DNA of 64,000 nucleotides from an uncultured Oscillospiraceae bacterium (lineage in GTDB: Bacteria > Bacillota_A > Clostridia > Oscillospirales > Acutalibacteraceae), in assembly GCA_910587995.1 (NCBI GenBank), contig CAJUNS010000005.1:20697-84696 (forward strand), given 5' to 3'. How positions within the stretch are numbered: the first letter of the stretch is position 1; every line of letters starts with the position of its first letter. Positions 16,350-25,571 of the stretch are shown piece after piece. The notes beneath the pieces are model-generated. The model saw only the letters and a program-made list of their open reading frames with translations, had not been told where the DNA came from and made no database searches. A program made the position numbers and the translations under genes.

Positions 16350-18040
16350 GGGTTCAAGGCCAGCATGGCGCAGTTGCTGCCCCGCTGGCCCCTGGTCTTC
16401 CGGTGGGAGAAGAGCAGGCTGCTCTCCTCCATGGTGCACACCCGCCCCAGGGTGACGCGCTCCTCTCGCATGCCTGCCGCCAGCAGGGAACGGCGGCAGC
16501 ATTCCCACAGGTCCACATGGTATTTTTCCTCACCGCAGCCAGTGGTTACCGGTCCGGACACAAAGTGTTCGGAACCTGCCAGGGCCAAAAACACCTGGGC
16601 CACCGGTTCGTCCACCTCAAAGCACTCCCTGCAGATGGAGGGGCCCACCGCGGCCAGCAGGTCCTCCGGGCGGGAGCCGAACTCCTCGGCCATCCGCCGC
16701 ACCATGACCTGTGGCATGCCGGCAGCGGCTCCCCGCCAGCCCGCGTGGGCAAGGCCGATGGCCCGCCGCACCGGGTCCACAAAGTAGACGGGCACGCAGT
16801 CCGCCGCATAGACCACCAAGGTGACCCCAGGCACATTGGTGCACAGTCCGTCGGCGCTTTGGCAGCTGTTCTCCCGCCAAATGCCCTGCCCCCTGTGCTC
16901 CAGGCCCACCCGGCGGATATCTGTCTTGTGCACCTGGACCCCGCACACCAAGGACTCGGGGTCAAAGCCCGCCGCCGCGCAGAAGCGCCGGTAGTTTTCG
17001 CTGACCTTTTCCTCACTGTCCCCCCGGCCAAAGCCCAGGTTCATGGCGGCGAACTCTCCGCCGCTGACGCCGCCCAGCCGGGTGGAAAAGGCGTGGGTTA
17101 CGGGCAGGCCCTTCCACTGGGGAAAGCGCAGCAGGCCCACCCCCTCCCGCACCTCCAGCTCCATGCCGCCCACCGGGCCGGGCACGGCCTCTCTGGGCGC
17201 TTCGATTACGGGTACAGGAAATGTTTTTTTATTCACAATAAGCCCCTCGTATTTCTGTTTGATGATGACCCGCCCCAAAAAGCGGTAGCCGCAGCCGCGG
17301 CACTGGAAAGGCGCCCGGAACCCTTTGTTTCGCTGGTCCCAGCGGCCTGTCCGGCGGCAGCCCGCCCCGCAGGCCGGGCAGGAAAATTCCAAGTACTCCC
17401 GGCGGACCAGGGGGTCTTGCAGGTCTGTTACATAGCTGGTGCGGTAGGTCATTTTGTCATAAAATTCCGGCCCGCATGTTTCGATGTAGGGCCGGATGGC
17501 CTCCGGGTCGTAAATCCGCCGCAAAACCTCCAAAGTCACCAGGCTGTCGTCCAGGGCCCGGTGCTGGGCCCGCTGGGAAAGGTCCAGCCCCAGCAGCTCC
17601 GCCACTTTGGAGAGCCCCGCCTGTTCCCGAACGCCCAGGCCCAGCCTTTCCTCGGCGTACCGCTGCAAGTCGCAGTATTGGGTGAGAAAAGGCACCTGGC
17701 CGCTGCCGCTGAAATACCGGCAGTTCACAATCAAAGTCAAAATATCGGCAGAGCCCCAGGTGACCAGCACCCGGTCCCCCAGCCAGCGGCGGAACCGGCT
17801 CACCGCCCCCATAAAGCTCAGGCCCCCGGTGAGGTTTTCCTCGGTGATGCTGGTCAGGTCCGCCACCACCGCGTTCAGCCGCTTGCCCACCTGGGGCCGC
17901 ACAAAGCAGGAAAAGACGTCCTCTTCCTGCAGCCGCGGCCCGCATTTCACCGCACCGAACTCAATGATCTCGTTGATATATCCTTTCAGCCTCCGGCTGT
18001 AGGCCGCGTTCCATTCCAGGTCCAATATGGCAAATTCCAT
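16346..18040 (-). CDS. Fusion of DEDDh exonuclease, zinc ribbon and LACC1/YfiH-type purine-nucleoside enzyme
   Basis: One uninterrupted 564-codon frame with three parts. Residues 1-190 are a DEDD-type 3'-5' exonuclease: D7-x-E9 in LDLEW, D99 in GSADI, H160 and D165 in QHRALDDS. Residues about 219-252 hold a zinc ribbon (C221-x2-C224, C247-x2-C250). Residues about 293-564 are a complete PF02578 (YfiH/LACC1, formerly 'polyphenol oxidase') domain with zinc ligands H371 (QVHKTD), C415 (AADC) and H432 (LAHAGWRG). Met293 could be an internal start, but no good ribosome binding site stands before it. The PF02578 family phosphorolyses and deaminates purine nucleosides, so the fusion would link nucleic-acid trimming to nucleoside salvage; this link is inference. 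Confidence 0.87.
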   Translation of the reverse strand: MEFAILDLEWNAAYSRRLKGYINEIIEFGAVKCGPRLQEEDVFSCFVRPQVGKRLNAVVADLTSITEENLTGGLSFMGAVSRFRRWLGDRVLVTWGSADILTLIVNCRYFSGSGQVPFLTQYCDLQRYAEERLGLGVREQAGLSKVAELLGLDLSQRAQHRALDDSLVTLEVLRRIYDPEAIRPYIETCGPEFYDKMTYRTSYVTDLQDPLVRREYLEFSCPACGAGCRRTGRWDQRNKGFRAPFQCRGCGYRFLGRVIIKQKYEGLIVNKKTFPVPVIEAPREAVPGPVGGMELEVREGVGLLRFPQWKGLPVTHAFSTRLGGVSGGEFAAMNLGFGRGDSEEKVSENYRRFCAAAGFDPESLVCGVQVHKTDIRRVGLEHRGQGIWRENSCQSADGLCTNVPGVTLVVYAADCVPVYFVDPVRRAIGLAHAGWRGAAAGMPQVMVRRMAEEFGSRPEDLLAAVGPSICRECFEVDEPVAQVFLALAGSEHFVSGPVTTGCGEEKYHVDLWECCRRSLLAAGMREERVTLGRVCTMEESSLLFSHRKTRGQRGSNCAMLALNP

Positions 18041-18119
18041 AGAGCCCGGCGCCTCCTTTCCAAGCCGCCCGCGGGCGGCGGTTTTTGATGCTGGCGGGAG
18101 GGCCCAAGATTTGGTCCCC

Positions 18120-19952
18120 TTACCGCTGGTTCTTCTTGCGGCTCTGCTGCTTCATCCGCTGTTCGTGGGAGAGCACCGCCTTGCGCATGCGCACGCTTTT
18201 GGGGGTCACCTCCACATACTCGTCCCCGGTGATAAACTCCAGGCACTGCTCCAGGCTCAGCACCGAATGGGGGGTCAGCTTCAAGGCCTCGTCCGCGCCG
18301 GAAGAACGGGTGTTAGTGGCGTGCTTTTTCTTGCACACATTCACCACAATGTCCTCCGTCTTGGGGTTCGCGCCCACAATCATACCCTCGTAAACCTCCA
18401 CCCCGGGCCCTATGAACATCCGGCCCCGGTCTTGGGCGTAAAACAGCCCATAGGCTGTGGCTTCCCCCGCCTCAAAGGCCACCAGCGAGCCTTGCTGGCG
18501 CTGGAACACGTCTCCCTTATAGGGCTCATAGCCATCAAACACATGGTTCATAATGCCGTTGCCGTTGGTGTCGGTGAGAAACTCCGAGCGGTAGCCCATT
18601 AGGCAGCGGGAGGGAATTTTGAACTCCATATGGGTCATGCCCCCCTCCCGGGTGCCCATGTTGATAAGCTCCGCCTTTCTGGCGCCGATTTTTTCCATTA
18701 CCGCCCCCACATAGTTGTCCGGGGTCTCAATCATCAGCAGCTCCATGGGCTCCAGCTTTTGGCCGTTCTTCTCCTTAAAAATCACCGTGGGCGGCGACAC
18801 CTGGAACTCGTAGCCCTGGCGGCGCATCTGCTCAATGAGGATGGACAGGTGCAGCTCGCCCCGGCCCGAGACCTTAAAGGTGTCCATGCTGTCCGTCTCC
18901 TCCACCCGCATGGCCACGTTGGTCTCCACCTCTTTGAAGAGCCGGTCCCGCAGGTTCCGGGAGGTGACGTATTTGCCTTCCCGCCCGGCAAAGGGGGAGT
19001 CGTTCACCTTGAACATCATGGAAACCGTTGGCTCGTCAATCTTTACAAAGGGCAGGGGCTCAATGTGCTCCGGGTCGCAGGCGGTTTGGCCGATGTTCAA
19101 ATCCGTAATGCCGGAGACCGCGATAATATCCCCCAGCTGGGCGGAGGAAGCCTCCACCCGCTTGAGGCCCTCAAACTGGTAAAGCTTGCTGACCTTGGCG
19201 TTTTTGTGGCCCTCTTCGCCACCACCGCAAATAGCCACGGTTTGGCCGGACTGAATGCGGCCCCGCTCCACCCGGCCAATACCGATGCGGCCCACATAGC
19301 CGTCGTAGTCGATGTTGGAGAACAGCACCTGGGTGGGTCCCTCCAGGTCGCCCTGGGGCGCGGGGACCTCCCGCAAAATCATCTCAAACAGAGGCTCCAT
19401 ATCCGTGCCGGGAACATTGGGGTCCAAGCTGGCGCAGCCCTCCCGGGCGGAGCAGTAGGCCACGGGAAATTCCAGCTGGTCGTCGTTGGCCCCCAGCTCA
19501 ATAAACAGGTCCAGCACCTCGTCCACCACCTCGGCAGGGCGGGCGCCGGGGCGGTCGATCTTGTTCAGCACCACCAGGGGCTTTTTGCCCAGGCCCAGGG
19601 CCTTTTTCAGCACAAAGCGGGTCTGGGGCATACAGCCCTCAAAGGCGTCTACCAGCAGAATGACCCCGTCCACCATCATCAGCACCCGCTCCACCTCGCC
19701 GCCGAAGTCCGCGTGGCCGGGAGTGTCCACAATGTTTATTTTCGTGTCCTTATATTTCACCGCCGTGTTTTTGGAGAGTATGGTGATGCCCCGCTCCCGC
19801 TCCAGGTCGCCGGAGTCCATCACCCGTTCCGCCACAGCCTCGTTTTCCCGGAAGATGCCGCTCTGTTTTAAAAGCTGGTCCACCAAAGTGGTTTTGCCGT
19901 GGTCTACATGGGCGATGATTGCCACATTGCGCAGGTTGTTTCGAGTTCCCAT
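18120..19952 (-). CDS. typA: Ribosome-associated GTPase TypA/BipA
   Basis: 610 residues, the normal length. The G domain shows G1 AHVDHGKTT, G2 RGITI, G3 DTPGHADFGG and G4 NKID; elongation-factor domains II, III and V follow, and the unique TypA carboxy-terminal domain ends with a basic tail (EQRMKQQSRKKNQR). It binds the 70S ribosome and helps 50S assembly and stress adaptation. Monocistronic, transcribed from a promoter just upstream at 20014-20041. Confidence 0.97.
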   Translation of the reverse strand: MGTRNNLRNVAIIAHVDHGKTTLVDQLLKQSGIFRENEAVAERVMDSGDLERERGITILSKNTAVKYKDTKINIVDTPGHADFGGEVERVLMMVDGVILLVDAFEGCMPQTRFVLKKALGLGKKPLVVLNKIDRPGARPAEVVDEVLDLFIELGANDDQLEFPVAYCSAREGCASLDPNVPGTDMEPLFEMILREVPAPQGDLEGPTQVLFSNIDYDGYVGRIGIGRVERGRIQSGQTVAICGGGEEGHKNAKVSKLYQFEGLKRVEASSAQLGDIIAVSGITDLNIGQTACDPEHIEPLPFVKIDEPTVSMMFKVNDSPFAGREGKYVTSRNLRDRLFKEVETNVAMRVEETDSMDTFKVSGRGELHLSILIEQMRRQGYEFQVSPPTVIFKEKNGQKLEPMELLMIETPDNYVGAVMEKIGARKAELINMGTREGGMTHMEFKIPSRCLMGYRSEFLTDTNGNGIMNHVFDGYEPYKGDVFQRQQGSLVAFEAGEATAYGLFYAQDRGRMFIGPGVEVYEGMIVGANPKTEDIVVNVCKKKHATNTRSSGADEALKLTPHSVLSLEQCLEFITGDEYVEVTPKSVRMRKAVLSHEQRMKQQSRKKNQR

Positions 19953-20013
19953 CCTATTGTTTCCATTCCTTTCCGTTGGGGCTTCTTATGCTTAGCCTTT
20001 TCTCTAAATGATT

Positions 20014-20041
20014 ATTATACCACGCCGCTCCGGTTTTGAAA
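20014..20041 (-). promoter_or_regulatory. Promoter of typA
   Basis: On the minus strand TTTCAA (20041-20036) and TATAAT (20019-20014) are separated by 16 bases, about 60 bases before the typA start. Confidence 0.6.
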
Positions 20042-20061
20042 AGCCCCATCTCGCGGCGGGA

Positions 20062-20142
20062 GTGTCCAAACCACAGAGACAATTTTTCGTGTTCCCCCGC
20101 CCTACGGGCGGGGGAACACGAAAAACTCTCCGAAACGGACAT
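20062..20142 (-). repeat. Palindromic intergenic repeat, copy B
   Basis: 81 bases, in the orientation opposite to copy A (CTCTCCGAAACGGACA at its right end). Core GTTCCCCCGCCC TAC GGGCGGGGGAAC is a perfect hairpin. The remainder of this 335-base gap (19953-20287) holds the typA promoter and a GC-rich stretch up to ptsI in which I see no gene. Confidence 0.9.
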
Positions 20143-20287
20143 TCCTCTCGCGGCGGCCGGGCGGGCGGTGGAGGCCGCTCCCTGCTGCTCCATAAACCCC
20201 TTGACCTGCCTCAGGAAGCAGAGAGAGCCCAGAGGCCCTGGGCCTTTGGACTCCTCTCCCGTATCACCTGGAAAAACCCGCGCCTTT

Positions 20288-21997
20288 TCAGGCCTCTACC
20301 GCCACTTGACGCAGGTAGGCCTGCACTTCGGCCTCTGTGCCCATGGCCAGCGCGGCTTCCGCCACCTGGTCCGCCGCCCCTTTGGTCCACCGGGCCACCG
20401 CCGCCCGCACGGCCAGCACGGACGCCGCCGCCACGCTGAACCCGCTAAGCCCAAAGGAGATCAGCAGGGGCGTCAGCCGGGGGTCAGCCGCCGCCTCGCC
20501 GCACAGGCTGACCGGTATGTTCCTCTCCCGCCCCAGGCGGATGACCTCCCGCAGGGCGTGGAGCACCGCTGGCTGCATGGGAGAATAGAGCCCGGACACC
20601 TGGGGGCTGCCCCGGTCGCAGGCCATCACATAACCCACCAGGTCGTTGGTGCCAATGCTGAAAAAGTCCGCCTCCCGGGCCAGCGCGGCCGCTGTCAGCA
20701 CCGCCGCCGGGGTCTCGATCATAATCCCCACCGGCAGGTTTCCCACACAGGGAAGCCCCTGGGCCTTCAGCTGGCTTCTGGCCTGGTCCAGCAGGGCCCG
20801 GGCCTCCCGCAGCTCTTCCAGGGTGGACACCATGGGCAGCATCACCCGCAGGTCCCCCAGCACGCCCGCCCGCAGCAGGGCCCGCAGCTGGGTGAGGAAG
20901 ACCTCCCGGTTTTTGAGGCACCAGCGAATGCCCCGCAGCCCCAAGAAGGGGTTGGCCTCCTGGGCCAATTCCAGGCAGGCCGCCTCCTTGTCGCCGCCTA
21001 CATCCAAAGTGCGGATGGTCAGGGGCCGGCCCTTTAGGTCTCGCAGGGTCTGGGCATAGGCCTGGTACTGCTCCTCCTCGCAGGGCGGATGCTGGCGGTT
21101 CATAAATAGGTACTCCGTTCGAAACAGCCCCACGCCCTCGCCGCCAGCCTCCAAAGCCCGGGCCGCGCCGCTGGGCATGCTTATGTTGCAGAGGAGCTTA
21201 AACTCCTCCCCGCTTTTCGCCTGGGTCTTTTTGTGCAAAAAATACTGGATGCGCCGCCGCTTTTCCAAAAAGGCGTCCTGGCGCTTCTGGTAGGCCTCAA
21301 TTTCCTCTGGCTTTGGGGTGAAGATTACATCGCCCCGGGTACCGTCCACAATGACGAAGGCCCCGTCCGCCAGCCGGGAGACCGCCCCTTTTACCCCGCA
21401 CACCGCCGGGACTCCCATGGCCCGGGCCAGAATGGATGAATGGGAGGTCATGCCCCCGCCCTCGGTGACAATGCCCGCGATGTTCTCGTTGTCGATGCCC
21501 GCCATCACGGCGGCGCTCAGCTCCCTGGCCACCAGCACGGTACCCTTGGGGGCATGGCGCACGTCCGCCTCCTCCACCCCCAGCAGCTCCCGCTGGATGG
21601 CCCGGCACAGCTCCCGAACATCTTCGGCCCGGCGGCGGGTCAGTTCATCACTGCTGGCGGAAAACACCTCAATGTAGCCTCCGCACACCTCCTGCAAGGC
21701 CGCCTCGGCGCTTTTGCCCTGGTCAATCCGCTCTCCCACCCGTCTCAGCAGACTGGGGTCGCCGCTCATTGCCATATGGGCCTCCAGAATCCACGCGTCC
21801 TCTTCCCCGGCGGAACGCTTCAGATGTTCCATCTGCGCCTGGGTCTTCCGGCGGTAAGCCTCCGCCGCCTGCCGGAAGCGCTCCCGCTCGGCCTGGGCGC
21901 CGTTGGTCCGTTCCTCCCGGTATACCAAGCTGCATTCTTCCAAGAGCATCACCCTGCCCAGTCCGATTCCCTCTGACACCGCGGTTCCGTGCAGCAT
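20288..21997 (-). CDS. ptsI: PTS enzyme I (phosphoenolpyruvate-protein phosphotransferase)
   Basis: 569 residues. The amino-terminal swivel domain contains the phosphorylated His in GGGMTSHSSILARAMG; the carboxy-terminal PEP barrel has GVGLFRTEYLFM, TIRTLDVGGDKE, GIMIETPAAV and the FSIGTNDLVGYVMACDR block with CGEAAADP near the end. It moves phosphate from PEP to HPr and so energises sugar import. The ATG at 21997 is preferred because AGGTGA stands six bases before it; another ATG at 22018 lacks a good site. No HPr gene lies nearby. Confidence 0.95.
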   Translation of the reverse strand: MLHGTAVSEGIGLGRVMLLEECSLVYREERTNGAQAERERFRQAAEAYRRKTQAQMEHLKRSAGEEDAWILEAHMAMSGDPSLLRRVGERIDQGKSAEAALQEVCGGYIEVFSASSDELTRRRAEDVRELCRAIQRELLGVEEADVRHAPKGTVLVARELSAAVMAGIDNENIAGIVTEGGGMTSHSSILARAMGVPAVCGVKGAVSRLADGAFVIVDGTRGDVIFTPKPEEIEAYQKRQDAFLEKRRRIQYFLHKKTQAKSGEEFKLLCNISMPSGAARALEAGGEGVGLFRTEYLFMNRQHPPCEEEQYQAYAQTLRDLKGRPLTIRTLDVGGDKEAACLELAQEANPFLGLRGIRWCLKNREVFLTQLRALLRAGVLGDLRVMLPMVSTLEELREARALLDQARSQLKAQGLPCVGNLPVGIMIETPAAVLTAAALAREADFFSIGTNDLVGYVMACDRGSPQVSGLYSPMQPAVLHALREVIRLGRERNIPVSLCGEAAADPRLTPLLISFGLSGFSVAAASVLAVRAAVARWTKGAADQVAEAALAMGTEAEVQAYLRQVAVEA

Positions 21998-22087
21998 GAC
22001 TTTCACCTCGCCTCTCATTTTTGTTTAGACGCTTCCAATTTCTTCGTGATGGAACTATAATTATTTTGCCTATTTGAGGCAAGCTTT

Positions 22088-22120
22088 CCCACAGGCCAAA
22101 AACCTGTGGGCTGCTTTTTA
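22088..22120. terminator. Hairpin upstream of ptsI
   Basis: CCCACAGG (22088-22095) and CCTGTGGG (22103-22110) form a stem followed on the plus strand by CTGCTTTTTAC. Its minus-strand form lacks a T run, so whether it ends the 22192 transcript is uncertain. Confidence 0.4.
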
Positions 22121-22191
22121 CTTGAAATTGTTTGGCCCAAGAGGCCCTCCAAGCCCAGAAAGCCGCTTACCCAAAAACAGCTGGGCTGGCT

Positions 22192-23796
22192 TTAGGCGGC
22201 GGGCTTGGGGGAGCCGCGGCTCCCGCGCTTCTTGAGGGAGCTTTTCCCCCGCTCCGGGCCGGGCAGCTCCCGGGTCAGGCTGAATAGGCAGGCCGCCGCC
22301 AGCGCAAAGTAAATGGTGACATTGGGCCGGCGCAGCACATTGCCGGAAATCTGGGCCGCGATTACCGCCAGCAGAAAGCTCATGCCTACCGCGCCCATTT
22401 CCACGGTCAAAAAGCCCTTAAGCCCCCGCCAGAAGCCCACAGCGGCAACCCGCGCTCCCTGCCGGCCCTCCTGCCGGGCCAGTCGCGCGCCCTGGTCCAC
22501 CTGGCCCGCAAAGGCCCGCAGCACCTGGGCCGCAAAGACCGCCAGAAAAGCCATGTACAGGGCAAAGCCCAGGTACCCCATGGTGTAGAACACCGCCGGA
22601 AAATCATTTTCCAGGTCGTAAATGCCGTCTCCCGCCAAAAAATCGCTGTATTCAAAACCCAAAAAGTGGGTCAGCGTGTCTTTTTCATCCCAGACCATGG
22701 AGGCGAAATTGTTCTTCCGCACCCGGGTGTCTGAGAGCAGGTAGGTCTCCGTGGTGTAGCCAAAGGACTCCATCACATTGTAAATGCCAAAGCGCTGGTT
22801 TAGGTTCTTCATCAGCTTGCCGTACACCTCCTCATCGGTGTACACGCCCATCAGGCTCTGGCGCAGCTTCTCCCGCTGCCGCTCCAAGGGCGGAAGCCGC
22901 TTGATTTCCCCTTCGTCCAAAACGCTGTCGCTGTTGCTCTTCACGCTGTCCTCCACCATGTCGCCGTAAAGGGACTGGGAATAGGCTGTCATGCGGTCTC
23001 GGGCGGCCATGGGAGACTGGGAGCGGAAAGCCGTTACCGCCGCCAGCAGGGCCACGGCGGGCAAAACGTATTTTAGGGACTTTTTCCCCATTTGAAGGAG
23101 GAACAGGAAGATATAGGCCCCCAGAATAATGAAAATGGAGAAAAAGTCCAGCTTGGTGCCTGTGACGAACAGAATGCCCACGCTCAAAACCAAGCTGGCC
23201 AGGTAGGCCCAGTATTTTCGAACCGCGTAGCCCCAGTAGAGAAAGAAGGGCACGGTAAGCACCAAAATCGCGCTTTGGGCGCTGGGGGTGGCAAACCAGC
23301 CCAGCACCCCCAGCTGTATGGGGGGCTTATAGGTATACACCGGGTGGCCGGTAAGCCAGGGCAGGGCGGTGAAGAGAAGGATCTCTCCAAAAGCTATGGC
23401 CACGCCCGTGTAAAAATGCCTGCGCAGCTCGGGCCTTTTGGTCAGGATGGTGATAAAGGTCAAGGCGAAGATGGGGAAATTCAAGGTGCGCAGCATGTTG
23501 TTGGCGTCGCTGAACAGGGACTGGTAGCCAATGCGGAAGCAGTTGAGCATATGGGCCAGCCAAAAGAGCCCCGCCGCCGCGTACAGAATGAAATAGAACC
23601 GCTTGGCGTCGCTGAGGAGAAACCCCAGCAGGGCCACAGCCGCCAGCATGCCAAAGCGCAGCAGGGTGGAGACGGTGTTGCTGCCCATCTCTCCCAAAAA
23701 GTAGGAGAACACGTCCAGGGCGGGCTGTACCGCCACAATCGCCAGGACAATCCCTCCCAGCCGGGACTCTAAGGCTCCCTTAAGCTTTTTCAACAT
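22192..23796 (-). CDS. O-antigen ligase-like polytopic membrane protein
   Basis: A 534-residue protein with about twelve membrane spans and a long extracytoplasmic loop (about residues 230-400) that contains repeated charged helices; it ends in a basic tail (LKKRGSRGSPKPAA). The layout and the LFWLAHMLNCFRIGYQSLFSD/FATPSAQSAILVL regions match its neighbour at 23808-25343 (LLHMLNCFRLGYQDPVGD/FGVPNAQSAIVSM), so they are tandem paralogues. Proteins with this topology include O-antigen ligases and polymerases (WaaL/Wzy) that join lipid-linked sugars. Start at 23796 has AAAGGAGG. It begins 11 bases after its neighbour's stop. Confidence 0.75.
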   Translation of the reverse strand: MLKKLKGALESRLGGIVLAIVAVQPALDVFSYFLGEMGSNTVSTLLRFGMLAAVALLGFLLSDAKRFYFILYAAAGLFWLAHMLNCFRIGYQSLFSDANNMLRTLNFPIFALTFITILTKRPELRRHFYTGVAIAFGEILLFTALPWLTGHPVYTYKPPIQLGVLGWFATPSAQSAILVLTVPFFLYWGYAVRKYWAYLASLVLSVGILFVTGTKLDFFSIFIILGAYIFLFLLQMGKKSLKYVLPAVALLAAVTAFRSQSPMAARDRMTAYSQSLYGDMVEDSVKSNSDSVLDEGEIKRLPPLERQREKLRQSLMGVYTDEEVYGKLMKNLNQRFGIYNVMESFGYTTETYLLSDTRVRKNNFASMVWDEKDTLTHFLGFEYSDFLAGDGIYDLENDFPAVFYTMGYLGFALYMAFLAVFAAQVLRAFAGQVDQGARLARQEGRQGARVAAVGFWRGLKGFLTVEMGAVGMSFLLAVIAAQISGNVLRRPNVTIYFALAAACLFSLTRELPGPERGKSSLKKRGSRGSPKPAA

Positions 23797-23807
23797 GGCC
23801 GCCTCCT

Positions 23808-25343
23808 TTACAGTTGTTTCATCACCACCGCGCTCCGGCGGCGGTATTTGGCAAAGAGCTTTCCCTCCCGGTTGGGGCGGGTGAGCCAGTACATTTGGGC
23901 CGCCGCCAAAGAAAGATACACCGTGACGCTGGGCTTGCGCAGGGCCTGGCCGGAAAACTGGGCCGAGCACAGCCCCAGGCAGTACAGCATGGAGTAAGCC
24001 CCCAGCTCTACCGTCAAAAAGCCGGGCAGGGTCCGCCAATTCTTGACGCAGCCCCAAAGCACCGCCAGCAGGAAATAAGCTGTGAAGCCCAGATACAGGG
24101 CCGCGCCCAGGTAGCCGTAAAAAAAGGGCAGGGCGGGAAAGTCGTTTTCCGGGTCGTAATTCACGCCGTTTATGGTAGCTTTCGCGTATTCAAAGCCGAA
24201 AATCCTGGTAATCCAATCCTGCTCCCGCCAGGTCAGGGCCATTACGGCCAGCTTCTTGGTCCGGCTGTTGTACAAGGTGGAGGCCTCCGTGGAATAGTGG
24301 TACTGCTCCATCACCCTCTGGACGCCGAAGCGCTCCAGCAGGCCGCCCAAAAGGGGCGTATTGGCCACGCTTTTCTGGGTGTAGATTTCCTCATACACCC
24401 GGGTGATTTTTTCCAGCTCCTCTTGGGAGGGCTCGCCGCCCTGATAGGTCCAGCCTTCTCCCAAAATCCGGTCTGTCTGAGCCTGATAACTGGCGTAAGC
24501 GTCCGCTGTCAGCGCCTGCCGCTGGGCCATCACCGACTGCCCCCGGAAGGCCAGCACCAGAACCAGCATCACCGCCAGGGGGGCGCAGAAAAGCAAAATC
24601 CGTTTCCAGTCCCCGCCGCCCAAGACCACCAGGCCCAACAGCACCAAAAAGCCCAGGACCACCAGCACCGCCGAGTAGTAGGTCAGACGGGTGCCGGTAA
24701 AATACAGCAGGCCCAGCCCCAGCCCGCAGGCCCCGGAGAAAACCCACAGCCGCTCCGTCCGCCAAGCCCAAAGCAGCAGCCCTGGAGCCAGCATGGAGAC
24801 AATGGCGCTTTGGGCGTTGGGTACGCCGAACCAGCCCAGCAGGCCCTTTTGAAAGTCCCGGGCAGGCAGGTCATAGGTATAGGCCGGGCGGCCGGTCAGG
24901 TAGGAAAGGCCGATGACCAGCAGAATCAGGGCGAAATTTCCGGCCAGCAGGGCGGCGGCGCGCAGGTCCAGGCCCGGGCGCTGCCGGAAAAAGGTGAGAA
25001 ATACCGCTGTCCACAGGGGAAACTGCACCAGCTTGAGATACTCCGCCGCGTCCCCTACCGGGTCTTGGTAGCCCAGCCGGAAACAGTTGAGCATATGCAG
25101 AAGCCAAAAGCCCCCCGCCACGCCCCAAAGCAGGCCGTAAAGCCTTTTTCGGTCTGAAATGGCAAAGCCGTAGAGGCTGACGGCAAACAGCAGCACTGTG
25201 CGCAGGGCAGTGGTCAGGGCGGTCATGCCCAGGTTCTGCATAAAGTAGGAGAGCACGTCCAAAAGGGGCTGCACCAGCAGCAGGGCGGCCATGCATTCTC
25301 CGGCGGAACGGGTGAGTGTGGTTTTGAGTTTTATGGTATCCAT
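23808..25343 (-). CDS. O-antigen ligase-like polytopic membrane protein (paralogue)
   Basis: 511 residues, about twelve membrane spans, with the large extracytoplasmic loop between about residues 260 and 400 (SVMAQRQALTADAYASYQAQTD...). First gene of the two-gene operon, transcribed from the promoter at 25426-25454. Close similarity to the gene at 22192-23796 includes the LGLCSAQFSGQALRKPSVTVYLSLAAA end, matching AAQISGNVLRRPNVTIYFALAAA there. A role in surface polysaccharide assembly is inferred from topology; no glycosyltransferase genes are adjacent. Confidence 0.75.
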   Translation of the reverse strand: MDTIKLKTTLTRSAGECMAALLLVQPLLDVLSYFMQNLGMTALTTALRTVLLFAVSLYGFAISDRKRLYGLLWGVAGGFWLLHMLNCFRLGYQDPVGDAAEYLKLVQFPLWTAVFLTFFRQRPGLDLRAAALLAGNFALILLVIGLSYLTGRPAYTYDLPARDFQKGLLGWFGVPNAQSAIVSMLAPGLLLWAWRTERLWVFSGACGLGLGLLYFTGTRLTYYSAVLVVLGFLVLLGLVVLGGGDWKRILLFCAPLAVMLVLVLAFRGQSVMAQRQALTADAYASYQAQTDRILGEGWTYQGGEPSQEELEKITRVYEEIYTQKSVANTPLLGGLLERFGVQRVMEQYHYSTEASTLYNSRTKKLAVMALTWREQDWITRIFGFEYAKATINGVNYDPENDFPALPFFYGYLGAALYLGFTAYFLLAVLWGCVKNWRTLPGFLTVELGAYSMLYCLGLCSAQFSGQALRKPSVTVYLSLAAAQMYWLTRPNREGKLFAKYRRRSAVVMKQL

Positions 25344-25425
25344 TGAAAATCCTTATCATAGGCCAAAAGGGGCCTTTTGCGGTGTAAAATTCATCCATGC
25401 GCCTAAAACGCTTGGAACTTTCCTA

Positions 25426-25454
25426 AGTATACCATATTTCCCCCTTGTGCACAA
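25426..25454 (-). promoter_or_regulatory. Promoter of the O-antigen-ligase-like operon
   Basis: On the minus strand TTGTGC (25454-25449) and TATACT (25431-25426) with a 17-base spacer, about 85 bases before the start at 25343. Confidence 0.65.
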
Positions 25455-25497
25455 GATTGAAACTTGAGATTTTCCCAAAGGGGAAAACGGCCCGCCC

Positions 25498-25541
25498 GAA
25501 AAAAACTGCGCCCCCAAAGCCATCCCGGCTCTTGGGGGCGC
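25498..25541 (-). terminator. Terminator of the PilZ gene
   Basis: GCGCCCCCAA (25508-25517) pairs with TTGGGGGCGC (25532-25541); on the minus strand it is followed by AGTTTTTTTC. It lies directly after the PilZ stop at 25572. Confidence 0.88.
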
Positions 25542-25571
25542 CGCGGCGGAACATCACCGCGCGGTTTCCTT

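Noticed and set aside
16350..16508. Longer amino terminus for the radical SAM protein
   Set aside because: It would read through the end of the LACC1 fusion out of frame; the GTGA overlap gives a better start.
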